Assembly: GCA_022838705.1 (NCBI GenBank)
Contig: JALHJZ010000001.1
Span: forward strand, 168,689-232,688
Length of the DNA: 64,000 nucleotides
From: Candidatus Bipolaricaulota bacterium
Lineage (GTDB): Bacteria; Bipolaricaulota; Bipolaricaulia; Bipolaricaulales; Bipolaricaulaceae
Direction: 5' to 3'
A model generated the notes under the pieces. It had not been told where the DNA came from. It saw nothing but the letters and a program-made list of their open reading frames with translations, and ran no database searches. Made by a program: the position numbers and the translations under genes. Below, one piece after another: positions 41,609 to 49,053 of this stretch (positions are counted from its first letter, which is position 1; the number at the start of each line of letters is the position of its first letter).

Positions 41609-42198
41609 TGGATCGCGTGCTCACAACGCCGATCTCGGAGAAGGATGCCCGCGCCCTGCGGGCGGGGGACGTGATCTACGTCTCGGGGACGATGTTCACC
41701 GCCCGCGACGAGGCCCACAAGATGATGCTCGAGCGGGGGAGCCCGCTTCCGGTGGAGGGATTGGCCCTGTTCCACTGCGGCCCAGTGGCCCAGAAGGTGG
41801 GCGAGGGGTGGCAGATCCTCGCCGCCGGCCCCACGACCTCAGCCCGGATGGAGCTCTTCGAGGCCGACTTCCTACGTAAGTTCAAGACGCGGGTCATCGT
41901 CGGCAAGGGCGGGATGGGCGACAAGACCCTCGCCGCGCTGGGCGAGGTCGGGGCGGTGTACACCCACTTCACCGGCGGGGCGGGGGCGTTGGCGGCGAAG
42001 GCCGTGAAGCGGGTGGCGGCCGTCCACTGGCTCGAGGAGCTGGGGATGCCGGAGGCAATCTGGGTGATGGAGGTGGAGCGGTTCGGGCCCCTCGTCGTGG
42101 CGATGGATAGCCACGGCAGGTCGCTCTACAAGGAGCTCGCGGTCACCGTGGACAAGAACATGGAAGCGATCCGGGCCCGGATCAAAGGAGGCAAGTGA
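41608..42198 (+). CDS. Fumarate hydratase beta subunit (class I)
   Basis: The 196-residue protein is the C-terminal half of class I fumarase: GDVIYVSGTMFTARDEAH, FHCGPVAQK, GPTTSARMELFE and VGKGGMGDKT. It follows the alpha subunit with a TGATG overlap and is followed at once by malic enzyme (AAAGGAGG precedes that start). The three genes give pyruvate-to-fumarate conversion. Confidence 0.93.
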   Translation: MDRVLTTPISEKDARALRAGDVIYVSGTMFTARDEAHKMMLERGSPLPVEGLALFHCGPVAQKVGEGWQILAAGPTTSARMELFEADFLRKFKTRVIVGKGGMGDKTLAALGEVGAVYTHFTGGAGALAAKAVKRVAAVHWLEELGMPEAIWVMEVERFGPLVVAMDSHGRSLYKELAVTVDKNMEAIRARIKGGK

Positions 42199-43559
42199 TG
42201 CCCGAAAAACCCAACGTCGAGGAACTGCTCGCCAAGGCGAAGGAGCCAGGGCGCAAGGCCCCGGCCTGGCATGCCTTCTACCGGGGCAAGGTCGGCCTGG
42301 GCGTGAAGTGCGCCATCACCGGCTACGACGACTTCGCGATCTGGTACACGCCCGGCGTCGCCCAGCCCTGCCGCGAGATCGCCGAAGCCCCGGAGAAGGT
42401 GTTCGAGTACACGAACAAGGGGAACATGGTCGCCGTCGTGTCCGATGGCACGCGGGTGCTGGGCCTCGGGGACATCGGCCCCCACGCCGCGCTCCCGGTG
42501 ATGGAAGGAAAAGGACTCCTCTTCAAGTACCTCGGTGGGGTGGATGCGTTCCCCATCACGCTCGCCACGAAGGACCCTGACGAGATCATCCAGGCCGTGA
42601 AATGGATCGCCCCCGCGTTCGGGGGGATCAACCTCGAGGACTTCGCGAGTCCGAAGTGCTTCTACATCCTTGATCGGCTGCGGGAGGAGACGGAGATCCC
42701 GGTGTGGCACGACGATCAGCAGGGCACGGCCGCGGTGACGGTCGCTGGGGTCATCAACGCCCTCAAGCTGAAGGGCATCCCCAAGCACAAGGCCCGCATC
42801 GCGATGATCGGCGCGGGGGCAGCGGGGATCGCCACCCTCCGTGTCTTGATCGCGTGGGGGGTGAACCCTGGCAACGTGGTGATGACCGATATCAACGGGA
42901 TCGTTCACCGCGACCGCCCCGATTTCGACACCCTGTTCAACTACACGAAGGACATCGTCGGCCGCACGAACGCCGAGAACCGCCGGTGCGCGAAGGTCGA
43001 GGACGCCATCCCCACAGCCATGGAAGGGATGGACATGGTCATCGGCTACTCCAAGCCCGGCCCGGGGACGATCAAGCCGGAGTGGGTGAAGCGGATGGCC
43101 AAGGACCCCATCGTCTTCGCGTGCGCCAACCCGATCCCCGAGATCTGGCCCTGGGAGGCCGTGGAGGCGGGGGCGCGGATCGTGGGCACCGGCCGCTCAG
43201 ATTTCCCGAACCAGATCAATAATTCATTGGGATTCCCCGCCATCTTCCGCGGGACCTTGGACGTGTTCGCAAAGACGATCACCGACGAAATGGCGATCGC
43301 CGCTGCGGAAGCGATCGCCAAGAGCGCTGAGGAGAAGGGCCTCCGTGAGGACTACATCGTCCCCTCGATGATGGACCTCGACGTGTTCGTGAATGAGGCG
43401 GTGGCGGTGGGCCTGAAGGCGATCGAGCAAGGGGTGGCGCGGCGGGTCCTTACGAAGGCCGAGCTCACGAAGCAGGCCGAGACGATGATCAAGCGGGCGC
43501 GGGCCGAGGTGGAGATCCTCCAGAAGCAGGGGCACATCCCGCCCCCGCCGAAGGTGTAG
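42198..43559 (+). CDS. NAD(P)-dependent malic enzyme
   Basis: The 453-residue enzyme has the bacterial short malic-enzyme motifs: YTPGVAQPC, LGDIGPHAALPVMEGK, EDFASPKCF (metal-binding), WHDDQQGTA and the Rossmann motif MIGAGAAGIATL. It interconverts malate and pyruvate plus CO2 with NAD or NADP. In this operon it would feed C4 acids into fumarase and fumarate reductase, or drain them. ATG 42198 has AAAGGAGG seven bases away; a GTG at 42195 is the alternative. It is the last gene of the operon; a terminator follows. Confidence 0.94.
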   Translation: MPEKPNVEELLAKAKEPGRKAPAWHAFYRGKVGLGVKCAITGYDDFAIWYTPGVAQPCREIAEAPEKVFEYTNKGNMVAVVSDGTRVLGLGDIGPHAALPVMEGKGLLFKYLGGVDAFPITLATKDPDEIIQAVKWIAPAFGGINLEDFASPKCFYILDRLREETEIPVWHDDQQGTAAVTVAGVINALKLKGIPKHKARIAMIGAGAAGIATLRVLIAWGVNPGNVVMTDINGIVHRDRPDFDTLFNYTKDIVGRTNAENRRCAKVEDAIPTAMEGMDMVIGYSKPGPGTIKPEWVKRMAKDPIVFACANPIPEIWPWEAVEAGARIVGTGRSDFPNQINNSLGFPAIFRGTLDVFAKTITDEMAIAAAEAIAKSAEEKGLREDYIVPSMMDLDVFVNEAVAVGLKAIEQGVARRVLTKAELTKQAETMIKRARAEVEILQKQGHIPPPPKV

Positions 43560-43583
43560 GGCTCCAGGAACGGACGGATAGAG

Positions 43584-43612
43584 GGCCGGCCCGAGGTCGG
43601 CCTTCTTTCTTT
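43584..43612 (+). terminator. Terminator of the kor-hdr-mvh-tfr-fum-mae operon
   Basis: Arms GGCCGGCC (43584-43591) and GGTCGGCC (43595-43602) form an 8-bp stem with one G-U pair and a three-base loop. TTCTTTCTTT follows. It lies 24 bases after the malic enzyme stop. Confidence 0.8.
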
Positions 43613-43766
43613 GCGAGGCGTACCCCCATCGCTCTCCCCGCACCGCGGACGAGGTGAACCCCGATCTCGGCGGACGTAACGAGGGAAAGGGGCGGCGGGA
43701 AGATGAGGTTGGGACCTGATCGGCGGACTGAAAGTTGGGCATGCTCACCATGCAACAAGCAAGGTG

Positions 43767-43772
43767 TATACT
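43767..43772 (+). promoter_or_regulatory. -10 box for the PsbP-like secreted protein
   Basis: TATACT is followed by AAGGAGG (43784-43790) and the ATG at 43795. No good -35 is seen. It lies in the 235-base gap after the operon terminator; no small gene is evident in the rest of that gap. Confidence 0.5.
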
Positions 43773-43794
43773 GCACTGTCTCGAAGGAGGTGTC

Positions 43795-44763
43795 ATGGGG
43801 AGGTCGGTGTGGATGGCGCTACTGGGCACGGTCGTGTGCTGCGCCCTCCCCGCAGGGGCTGCGGTCAACCTCGACCAGGTGCACTGCTGGGAAGAGAATG
43901 GGTACTGTATCCACTATCCTGCGGAGTGGGTCGCGACCAAGGCGAACGACTACACGCTCCTTCTCTCCGGCAAGGCAGGGACGGATTCCTATTACACCAC
44001 GGTCACGATCGCGAGTTTTGCCTCGACCCTCCTGGGCGGCCGCTACGAGACCGCGCAGGCCCTCCTCAACGCCTACAAGTGTGATCTCGTCTCGGGAAGC
44101 TCCATGGTGTGCATCGACGCTACCGGTTACCCCACCGGGACCGGCTACGTCGCCGAGTTCAGCCATGAAGGGGAGACGTTCCGCCAATGGCGCGTCGTGG
44201 CGGCACGGGCCGACAATAGGGTGTTCCACTCATGGGCGTTCACCGCTCCTACCGACCTCTTCCCGACCTACCTCCCCCTCGCCGAGGCGATGTACGCATC
44301 GTGGACCCTCGATGGTACCTCGGGGGCCATCGGCCCCGGAACCACCGCGACCGGGGCGAGCATCACGATCATCTTCGAGGCCCGGGACCGGATCCGCCGC
44401 CTCGCCACGTGCAACAGCGACTCCGACAAGAGCCTCGGCCGCTGCCACACCATCACCTACAGCCTGAACATCACCGCGCCGGGCTACGTCGCCCTGTCGC
44501 TCGTGTTTGAGCGGGGACAACAGATTACTGCCACCTTGTACGACGCGGCTGGGAAACGGGTCGCGTTCCGTCCCGGCAACTTCACCGATGTGTACGCCAG
44601 TGCCTCCGCCGTGTCGCCTGGCAGGTATACGATCAAGGTGGTGCCAGAGCTGTTTTACGCGGAGTCAGACTTCGAGCTACAGGTTTACTTCAGCACACGT
44701 GAATTCTCCATCGACGAGCTCGCGGCCCTGTACGGGCCCCGCAACCGCTACCTCAACCGCTAG
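43795..44763 (+). CDS. Secreted PsbP-like protein with a beta-sandwich tail
   Basis: The 322-residue protein has a signal peptide (ending PAGAA). Residues about 25-180 resemble PsbP/MOG1-type domains: CIHYPAEWVATKANDYTLLL and later RQWRVVAARADNRVF. A C-terminal beta-sandwich (about 200-305, with GYVALSLVFERGQQITATLYD and SPGRYTIKVVP) looks like a pre-peptidase or carbohydrate-binding type module. No catalytic motif is seen. The ATG follows AAGGAGG. The function is unknown; a surface-binding role is plausible. It ends 30-odd bases before a remarkable hairpin element. Confidence 0.65.
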   Translation: MGRSVWMALLGTVVCCALPAGAAVNLDQVHCWEENGYCIHYPAEWVATKANDYTLLLSGKAGTDSYYTTVTIASFASTLLGGRYETAQALLNAYKCDLVSGSSMVCIDATGYPTGTGYVAEFSHEGETFRQWRVVAARADNRVFHSWAFTAPTDLFPTYLPLAEAMYASWTLDGTSGAIGPGTTATGASITIIFEARDRIRRLATCNSDSDKSLGRCHTITYSLNITAPGYVALSLVFERGQQITATLYDAAGKRVAFRPGNFTDVYASASAVSPGRYTIKVVPELFYAESDFELQVYFSTREFSIDELAALYGPRNRYLNR

Positions 44764-44801
44764 CGACGGCACCGCACCTCAGCCAAACGAGGGGACAGGC
44801 A

Positions 44802-44841
44802 GCACCGAGCGACGGGGCGCTCGGTGCACCCCGTCGCTCGG
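44802..44841. other. Three-segment element with two exclusive hairpins
   Basis: Segment 44802-44811 (GCACCGAGCG) pairs with 44818-44827 across a 6-base loop. Alternatively 44805-44817 (CCGAGCGACGGGG) pairs perfectly with 44829-44841 across 11 bases. The two stems share bases and exclude one another. It sits between convergent genes (stops at 44763 and 44857) and may end transcription on both strands, though no T run follows on either side. Confidence 0.6.
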
Positions 44842-44856
44842 GGAAACGGGACCTCC

Positions 44857-45303
44857 TTAGCGGCCCATGAGCCCTGGCCCCCCACCTCCCCGGCCATGGG
44901 ACGCGAACCCTCCCGCTCGCGCGCGGCCAAAACCGGCGCACCCTCCCAGGAGGTCCAGCTGCTCCGGGGTGATTTCCCCATCGGCGACTGCCTGATCGAG
45001 CACCGCGTCCAGCGCCCTCCGGGCCTCGATCCTCGCCTTCATCTCTCGCGCCTGGTCCTCGGTGATGGCCCCGGCCGCCAACGCTTCATCGATCATCTCG
45101 ATCTCCGCCTGGTCGAACGCGGCCCTGAGCGCATCCTGCGTGATCCCGAGGCCCGCGGCCACCTTCGCCCAGAGGTCGGGTCGGGTTGCCGTTGCGGCTA
45201 CTGTCTGTGCGTCCGTGGTCTGACCGAGCACCACGAACGCCGTGGAGAGCCCGGCCACGAGGGCCAGGACTCCCGTCAGCAAGATCTTCTTCTGCCTTGT
45301 CAT
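44857..45303 (-). CDS. Small exported DUF2680-like protein
   Basis: The 148-residue protein has a signal or anchor sequence (residues about 5-27). A helical region with DLWAKVAAGLGITQDALRAAFDQA and AGAITEDQAREM follows, as in DUF2680/YckD-type proteins. A Gly/Arg-rich tail ends GGGGPGLMGR. Such proteins are small envelope proteins of unknown role. The start is set at the ATG after AAGGAGG. An upstream frame extension lacks a site. Confidence 0.7.
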   Translation of the reverse strand: MTRQKKILLTGVLALVAGLSTAFVVLGQTTDAQTVAATATRPDLWAKVAAGLGITQDALRAAFDQAEIEMIDEALAAGAITEDQAREMKARIEARRALDAVLDQAVADGEITPEQLDLLGGCAGFGRARAGGFASHGRGGGGPGLMGR

Positions 45304-45410
45304 GGTGGTTCCTCCTTGCCCCCGAGTGCGGAGGCACGACGAGGATCCTCGCGGGCGATGGAGCACCTCCTCCAAACCCGTGGCAGGGATGTGGACGTGG
45401 GCGGCCCCGG

Positions 45411-45692
45411 TTACCCACCGCCCACGGGCGGGAGGAGGGTGAGATGGGCGCCGTCGGAAAGAGGGGTCGCGAACCCCTGTTTGAACTGGACCGCCGCCCC
45501 GTTGACGAGGGCCGATATGTGGCGACCGATCCGACCATCGGGTCCGTAGATCCGCGCGCGCAAGAAGGGATACCGTTCCACGAGCGCCGCCACGGCTTCC
45601 GCCACGTCCGCCCCGGACGGGAGGTCGAGGGAGATCGGATCCTCACCGATTTCCGTGCGGAACGGGAAGAAGATGTGGACCTCGACCCTCAT
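45411..45692 (-). CDS. MoaD/ThiS-family ubiquitin-like sulfur carrier
   Basis: The 93-residue beta-grasp protein starts VEVHIFFPFRTEIG and has LVNGAAVQFKQG. It ends LPPVGGG, with the C-terminal Gly-Gly needed for thiocarboxylate formation. It could serve molybdopterin/tungstopterin synthesis (the window encodes an AOR) or another sulfur transfer. ATG overlaps the amidohydrolase stop, so the two are translated together. Confidence 0.85.
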   Translation of the reverse strand: MRVEVHIFFPFRTEIGEDPISLDLPSGADVAEAVAALVERYPFLRARIYGPDGRIGRHISALVNGAAVQFKQGFATPLSDGAHLTLLPPVGGG

Positions 45693-47050
45693 CGGCCTCC
45701 GACGAGCCGCTGCGAGAGAGCACGCTGACGGGGGATGAACTCGAGAAGGCGTTCATCCACAAGCCTCCCCCCCCGCACGCGGACCTCGCCGTCCACCATC
45801 ACGAGATCGGCGTACTGGGCCCCGCAGTGGACGAGGGCCGCCACGGGGTCGGCCGCGCCAGCGAACTCGAGCGCGGAAAGATCGAACAGGACAAGATCAG
45901 CGCACTTCCCCTCTTCAAGAGAACCGATCTCCCCCTCGCGGTGGAGGACGCGCGCCCCGCCGCGGGTCGCGAGCTCGAGCGCCGTGCGGGCGCTCATCGC
46001 CTCCGCTCCCTGCTTCACGCGGGCCAAGAGCATCGCCTGCCGTGCCTCGCGGATCATGTTCGAGGCATCGTTGGAGGCGGACCCGTCCACGCCGAGGCCC
46101 ACCGCCATCCCCTCCCGCAGGACCTCGGGCACAGAGGCGATCCCCGACCCGAGGATCATGTTCGAGCTCGGACAGTGGGCCATCCCCACCCCGGCCCGCG
46201 CCAGCCGCTGGATATCGTGCGACGTGAGGTGGACGAGATGAGCGAGCCACACGTCGCTAGCGAGCCAGCCCACATCCTCCAGGTAGTCCACCGGCCGCAT
46301 CCCGAACTTCGAAAGGCAGAACGCCTCCTCATCGGTCGTCTCGGCGAGGTGGGTGTGGAGGAGGACCCCATGCTCCCGGGCCAGTTCGGCCGTCTCCCGC
46401 ATCAGCTCCGGGGTCACGGAGAACGGGGAGCAGGGGGCGAGGGCGATCCGCACCATCGCCCCGAACGAGGGGTCGTGCCACTGCGCGATGAGCCGTTCGC
46501 TGTCGGCGAGGATCTCCTCTTCGCTCTGGACCACATCCGGTGGGGGAAGGCCGCCCTCGTCGCGGGAGAGCGACATCGAACCCCGGGTGGGATGGAACCG
46601 GATCCCCACCTCCCCCGCCGCCTCGATCTCGATGTCGGTGAGCCGCTCCCGCCCGCGGGGGAAGAGGTAGAGGTGGTCGGTGGTCGTGGTGCAGCCGGAG
46701 AGGAGGAGCTCACTGCATCCCACGATCGCCGAGGTCCGCACCGCATCCTCGTCGATCCCCCGCCACACCTCGTACAGGAACAGAAGCCAGTCGAAGAGCT
46801 TCTTCTCCTGCGCCCCCGGCACGGCGCGGAACAGGGTTTGGTAGAGGTGATGGTGGGTGTTCACCAGCCCCGGGATCATCACCCGGTCGCGGCCGGAGAT
46901 GACCTCGTCGAACGGCCCCCGCGGGGCAGGCCCGGTCCCCAGGGCGGCGATCCGGTTCTCCGCGACAAGGAGCCACCCCCCCCGGAGTTCACGCCGGTCC
47001 CGGTCGAAGGTCGCGATCGCGTCCACGTCGTGGAACAGGATCCTCTTCAG
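45689..47050 (-). CDS. Amidohydrolase, 8-oxoguanine deaminase/AtzB-like
   Basis: The 453-residue enzyme has the metal-dependent amidohydrolase order: GLVNTHHHLYQTLFRA (HxH), THLAETTDEEAF (His), LAHLVHLTS (His), and GLGVDGSASND (Asp). The TTTTDHLYLFP segment and the GLVNTHHHLYQ variant fit 8-oxoguanine deaminase or hydroxydechloroatrazine-type enzymes. It removes an amino group from a purine or triazine-like ring. A GTG at 47026 is the first standard start, but the conserved first strand (ILFHDVDAIATF) lies upstream. Only a CTG at 47050, 5 bases after GAGGAGG, fits as its start. It overlaps the MoaD-like gene. Confidence 0.83.
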   Translation of the reverse strand: MKRILFHDVDAIATFDRDRRELRGGWLLVAENRIAALGTGPAPRGPFDEVISGRDRVMIPGLVNTHHHLYQTLFRAVPGAQEKKLFDWLLFLYEVWRGIDEDAVRTSAIVGCSELLLSGCTTTTDHLYLFPRGRERLTDIEIEAAGEVGIRFHPTRGSMSLSRDEGGLPPPDVVQSEEEILADSERLIAQWHDPSFGAMVRIALAPCSPFSVTPELMRETAELAREHGVLLHTHLAETTDEEAFCLSKFGMRPVDYLEDVGWLASDVWLAHLVHLTSHDIQRLARAGVGMAHCPSSNMILGSGIASVPEVLREGMAVGLGVDGSASNDASNMIREARQAMLLARVKQGAEAMSARTALELATRGGARVLHREGEIGSLEEGKCADLVLFDLSALEFAGAADPVAALVHCGAQYADLVMVDGEVRVRGGRLVDERLLEFIPRQRALSQRLVGGR

Positions 47051-47083
47051 CGAATCCTCCTCAGCTCTCGAGTAAGCCCGGCC

Positions 47084-48115
47084 TCACAGCGTGAGGTCGG
47101 CCCGAGGACAGGCGTCGAGGAACGCCGCGAGGAGGTCGATCGCGGCCTCGATGTCGTCCACATGGGCGGCCTCCACCACGGAGTGCACGTACCGGGTGGG
47201 AACGGACAGGGTCACCACCGCCGCCCCTTCCCGCGCCAGCTGGATCGCGCCCGCGTCGGTTCCCCCGCGGGGCAAGATCTCCATCTGGTACGGGATCTTC
47301 TTCTCCTCAGCGAGCTCGACGAGGAACCGCACGAGGCCGGGATGGGAGATGGAGGCGGAGTCCTTGAGCTTGATCGCCACGCCCTTCCCGAGCTTCGTGA
47401 CCTGCTCGTGGGCGGACACGCCTGGCATGTCGCAGGCCAGGGTCACATCGAGGGCGACGCCGATGTCGGGGTTGATCGCGAACGCGCTCGCCCGCGCTCC
47501 CCGCAGCCCGACCTCCTCCTGGACCGTCCCCACGAAGTACACATCGGCCTGGTGCTTCTTCAGCCGCCGCACGGCCTCAATCCCCACGTACACCCCAACC
47601 CGGTCGTCGAGGGCCTTCCCCGACACGAGGTCCCCAACGCGGGCGAACGACTGGACGAGGGTCACCGGATCCCCCACCCGCACCGCCTTCGCCGCCTTCT
47701 TCCCGGGGAGCCCGAGGTCCACGAACAGGTCCTGGATCCGGACCTCCTTCCTCCTCTCCTCGTCGGTGAGGATGTGGACCGGCTTGGTGCCGATGAGGCC
47801 GAGGAGGGGCCCCCCTTTGGCGTGGACGGTGACCCGCGCCGCGATGAGGGTGCGCGGATCGAACCCGCCCACGGGCTCGATCCGCAAGAACCCCGTTTCC
47901 TCATCCACGTGGGACACGAGAAACCCGATCTCGTCCATGTGGCCAGCCACAACCACCTTCGGGCCCTGGCCCTTCTTGTGGGCGATGAGGTTCCCGAGCC
48001 GATCCACTTCCACCGTATCCACATGCCCCTTCAGGGCGCCGCGGACGATCGTCCGCACGTCCTCCTCCCGGCCCGGGACCCCGGCCGCCTCACACAGCTT
48101 GCGCAGAAGCTCCAC
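47084..48115 (-). CDS. M42-family aminopeptidase
   Basis: The 343-residue protein has the M42 (glutamyl aminopeptidase/FrvX) motifs: VVVAGHMDEIGFLV, GKALDDRVGVY, VQEEVGLRGA, ALDVTLACDMPG and PRGGTDAGAIQL. The residues bind two metals and form large tetrahedral complexes that trim peptides in the cytosol. The second half of the last motif, VPTRYVHS, is intact. GTG at 48115 follows AGGAGGGG. A TATACC box lies upstream. The amidohydrolase gene follows downstream after a 33-base gap, so a common transcript is likely. Confidence 0.92.
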   Translation of the reverse strand: MELLRKLCEAAGVPGREEDVRTIVRGALKGHVDTVEVDRLGNLIAHKKGQGPKVVVAGHMDEIGFLVSHVDEETGFLRIEPVGGFDPRTLIAARVTVHAKGGPLLGLIGTKPVHILTDEERRKEVRIQDLFVDLGLPGKKAAKAVRVGDPVTLVQSFARVGDLVSGKALDDRVGVYVGIEAVRRLKKHQADVYFVGTVQEEVGLRGARASAFAINPDIGVALDVTLACDMPGVSAHEQVTKLGKGVAIKLKDSASISHPGLVRFLVELAEEKKIPYQMEILPRGGTDAGAIQLAREGAAVVTLSVPTRYVHSVVEAAHVDDIEAAIDLLAAFLDACPRADLTL

Positions 48116-48140
48116 TGACCCCTCCTTTTCTCCCGGCCAT

Positions 48141-48146
48141 GGTATA
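48141..48146 (-). promoter_or_regulatory. -10 box for the M42 aminopeptidase transcript
   Basis: The minus strand reads TATACC, 25 bases before the GTG at 48115. A TTGTGT hexamer lies about 15 bases further upstream, short for a -35 spacing. It forms a divergent pair with the rhomboid promoter. Confidence 0.4.
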
Positions 48147-48191
48147 GGGAAGGCGGCGAGGACACAACTACCGCCCCCTCCTCATGGGCGC

Positions 48192-48197
48192 TAGAAT
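48192..48197 (+). promoter_or_regulatory. -10 box for the rhomboid gene
   Basis: TAGAAT is followed by AAGGAG and the ATG at 48217. The same hexamer precedes lemA. The in-frame ATG at 48184 lies upstream of this box and cannot be transcribed from it. Confidence 0.45.
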
Positions 48198-48216
48198 GAA
48201 ACTCAAGGAGCCCGAG

Positions 48217-49053
48217 ATGATCCCGGTGCGCGATGGTCAGCCGAGTGGGGTCGTGCCCTACGTCACGATCGTCCTCATCGTCCTCAACGTGGCCGCGTTC
48301 CTCTACACCCTGAGCTACTCGGATAGCCGGCTCGTGTTCCTCGATGGCTGTGAATGGGAGACGACGTTCGGACAGTCCGCCCCGGGGTTCGACCCCGTCA
48401 TGTACCGCCGGTACGGGCGGGGCTGCCTCTACCCCGTCACGGAACGGGATCAATTTGTGATCCGGTTCGGGCTGATCCCCGCGGAGCTCTGGTCGGGGAC
48501 GGACCTCGCGCCTACGGTGCCGTTCCCGATTTGGGTCACGATCCTCACCTCGATGTTCCTCCACGGAGGGTGGCTCCATCTCCTGGGGAACATGCTCTAC
48601 CTCTGGATCTTCGGGGACAACGTCGAGGCCGCCCTCGGGCGGGGGAGGTTCCTCCTCTTCTATCTTCTCACCGGGATGGGGGGGGCGGTGCTGCAGGCAG
48701 GAGTGAGCGCCCACTCCACGATCCCCATGATCGGGGCGTCAGGGGCGATCGCCGGGGTTCTGGGAGCCTACCTCGTCCTCTTCCCATGGGCCCGCGTGCT
48801 CACTGTGGTCCCCCTGTTCATCTTCCTCCATTTCATGGAGATCCCGGCGCTCCTGCTCCTCGGGTTCTGGTTCCTGCTCCAGCTCTTCTCGGGCCTCGCT
48901 GACCTCGGGGGGGCGGAGGGGGTGGCGTGGTTCGCCCACATCGGTGGGTTCATCGCGGGAGCCCTCCTCGTGTTTCCCTTCAAGCGGCGGGAGGTGGTCC
49001 CGGGCCTCGTGACCTGGTGGCGGTGGCAGCGCCACCGCCAGTCCTGGCGGTGA
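48217..49053 (+). CDS. Rhomboid-family intramembrane serine protease
   Basis: The 278-residue membrane protein has about six helices. It shows HGGWLHLLGNMLYLWIFGDNVE (loop and helix 2), the catalytic Ser in MIGASGAIAGVLGAYL and the catalytic His in AHIGGFIAGALL. Rhomboids cleave transmembrane substrates within the bilayer. A large loop (residues about 35-90) between helix 1 and the core is unusual and includes two cysteines (DGCEWE, GRGCLYP) that may form an extracellular disulfide. The ATG at 48217 has AAGGAG upstream. It overlaps the RNase HII start (GTGA). Confidence 0.93.
   Translation: MIPVRDGQPSGVVPYVTIVLIVLNVAAFLYTLSYSDSRLVFLDGCEWETTFGQSAPGFDPVMYRRYGRGCLYPVTERDQFVIRFGLIPAELWSGTDLAPTVPFPIWVTILTSMFLHGGWLHLLGNMLYLWIFGDNVEAALGRGRFLLFYLLTGMGGAVLQAGVSAHSTIPMIGASGAIAGVLGAYLVLFPWARVLTVVPLFIFLHFMEIPALLLLGFWFLLQLFSGLADLGGAEGVAWFAHIGGFIAGALLVFPFKRREVVPGLVTWWRWQRHRQSWR

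Noticed and set aside
44802..44841. CRISPR or tRNA-like structure
   Set aside because: There is a single three-segment element with no repeat-spacer pattern, no acceptor stem and no anticodon arm. I saw no CRISPR array, tRNA or rRNA in the window.
48184..48216. Earlier ATG for the rhomboid gene
   Set aside because: It lies upstream of the TAGAAT -10 box, while ATG 48217 has AAGGAG at the right distance.
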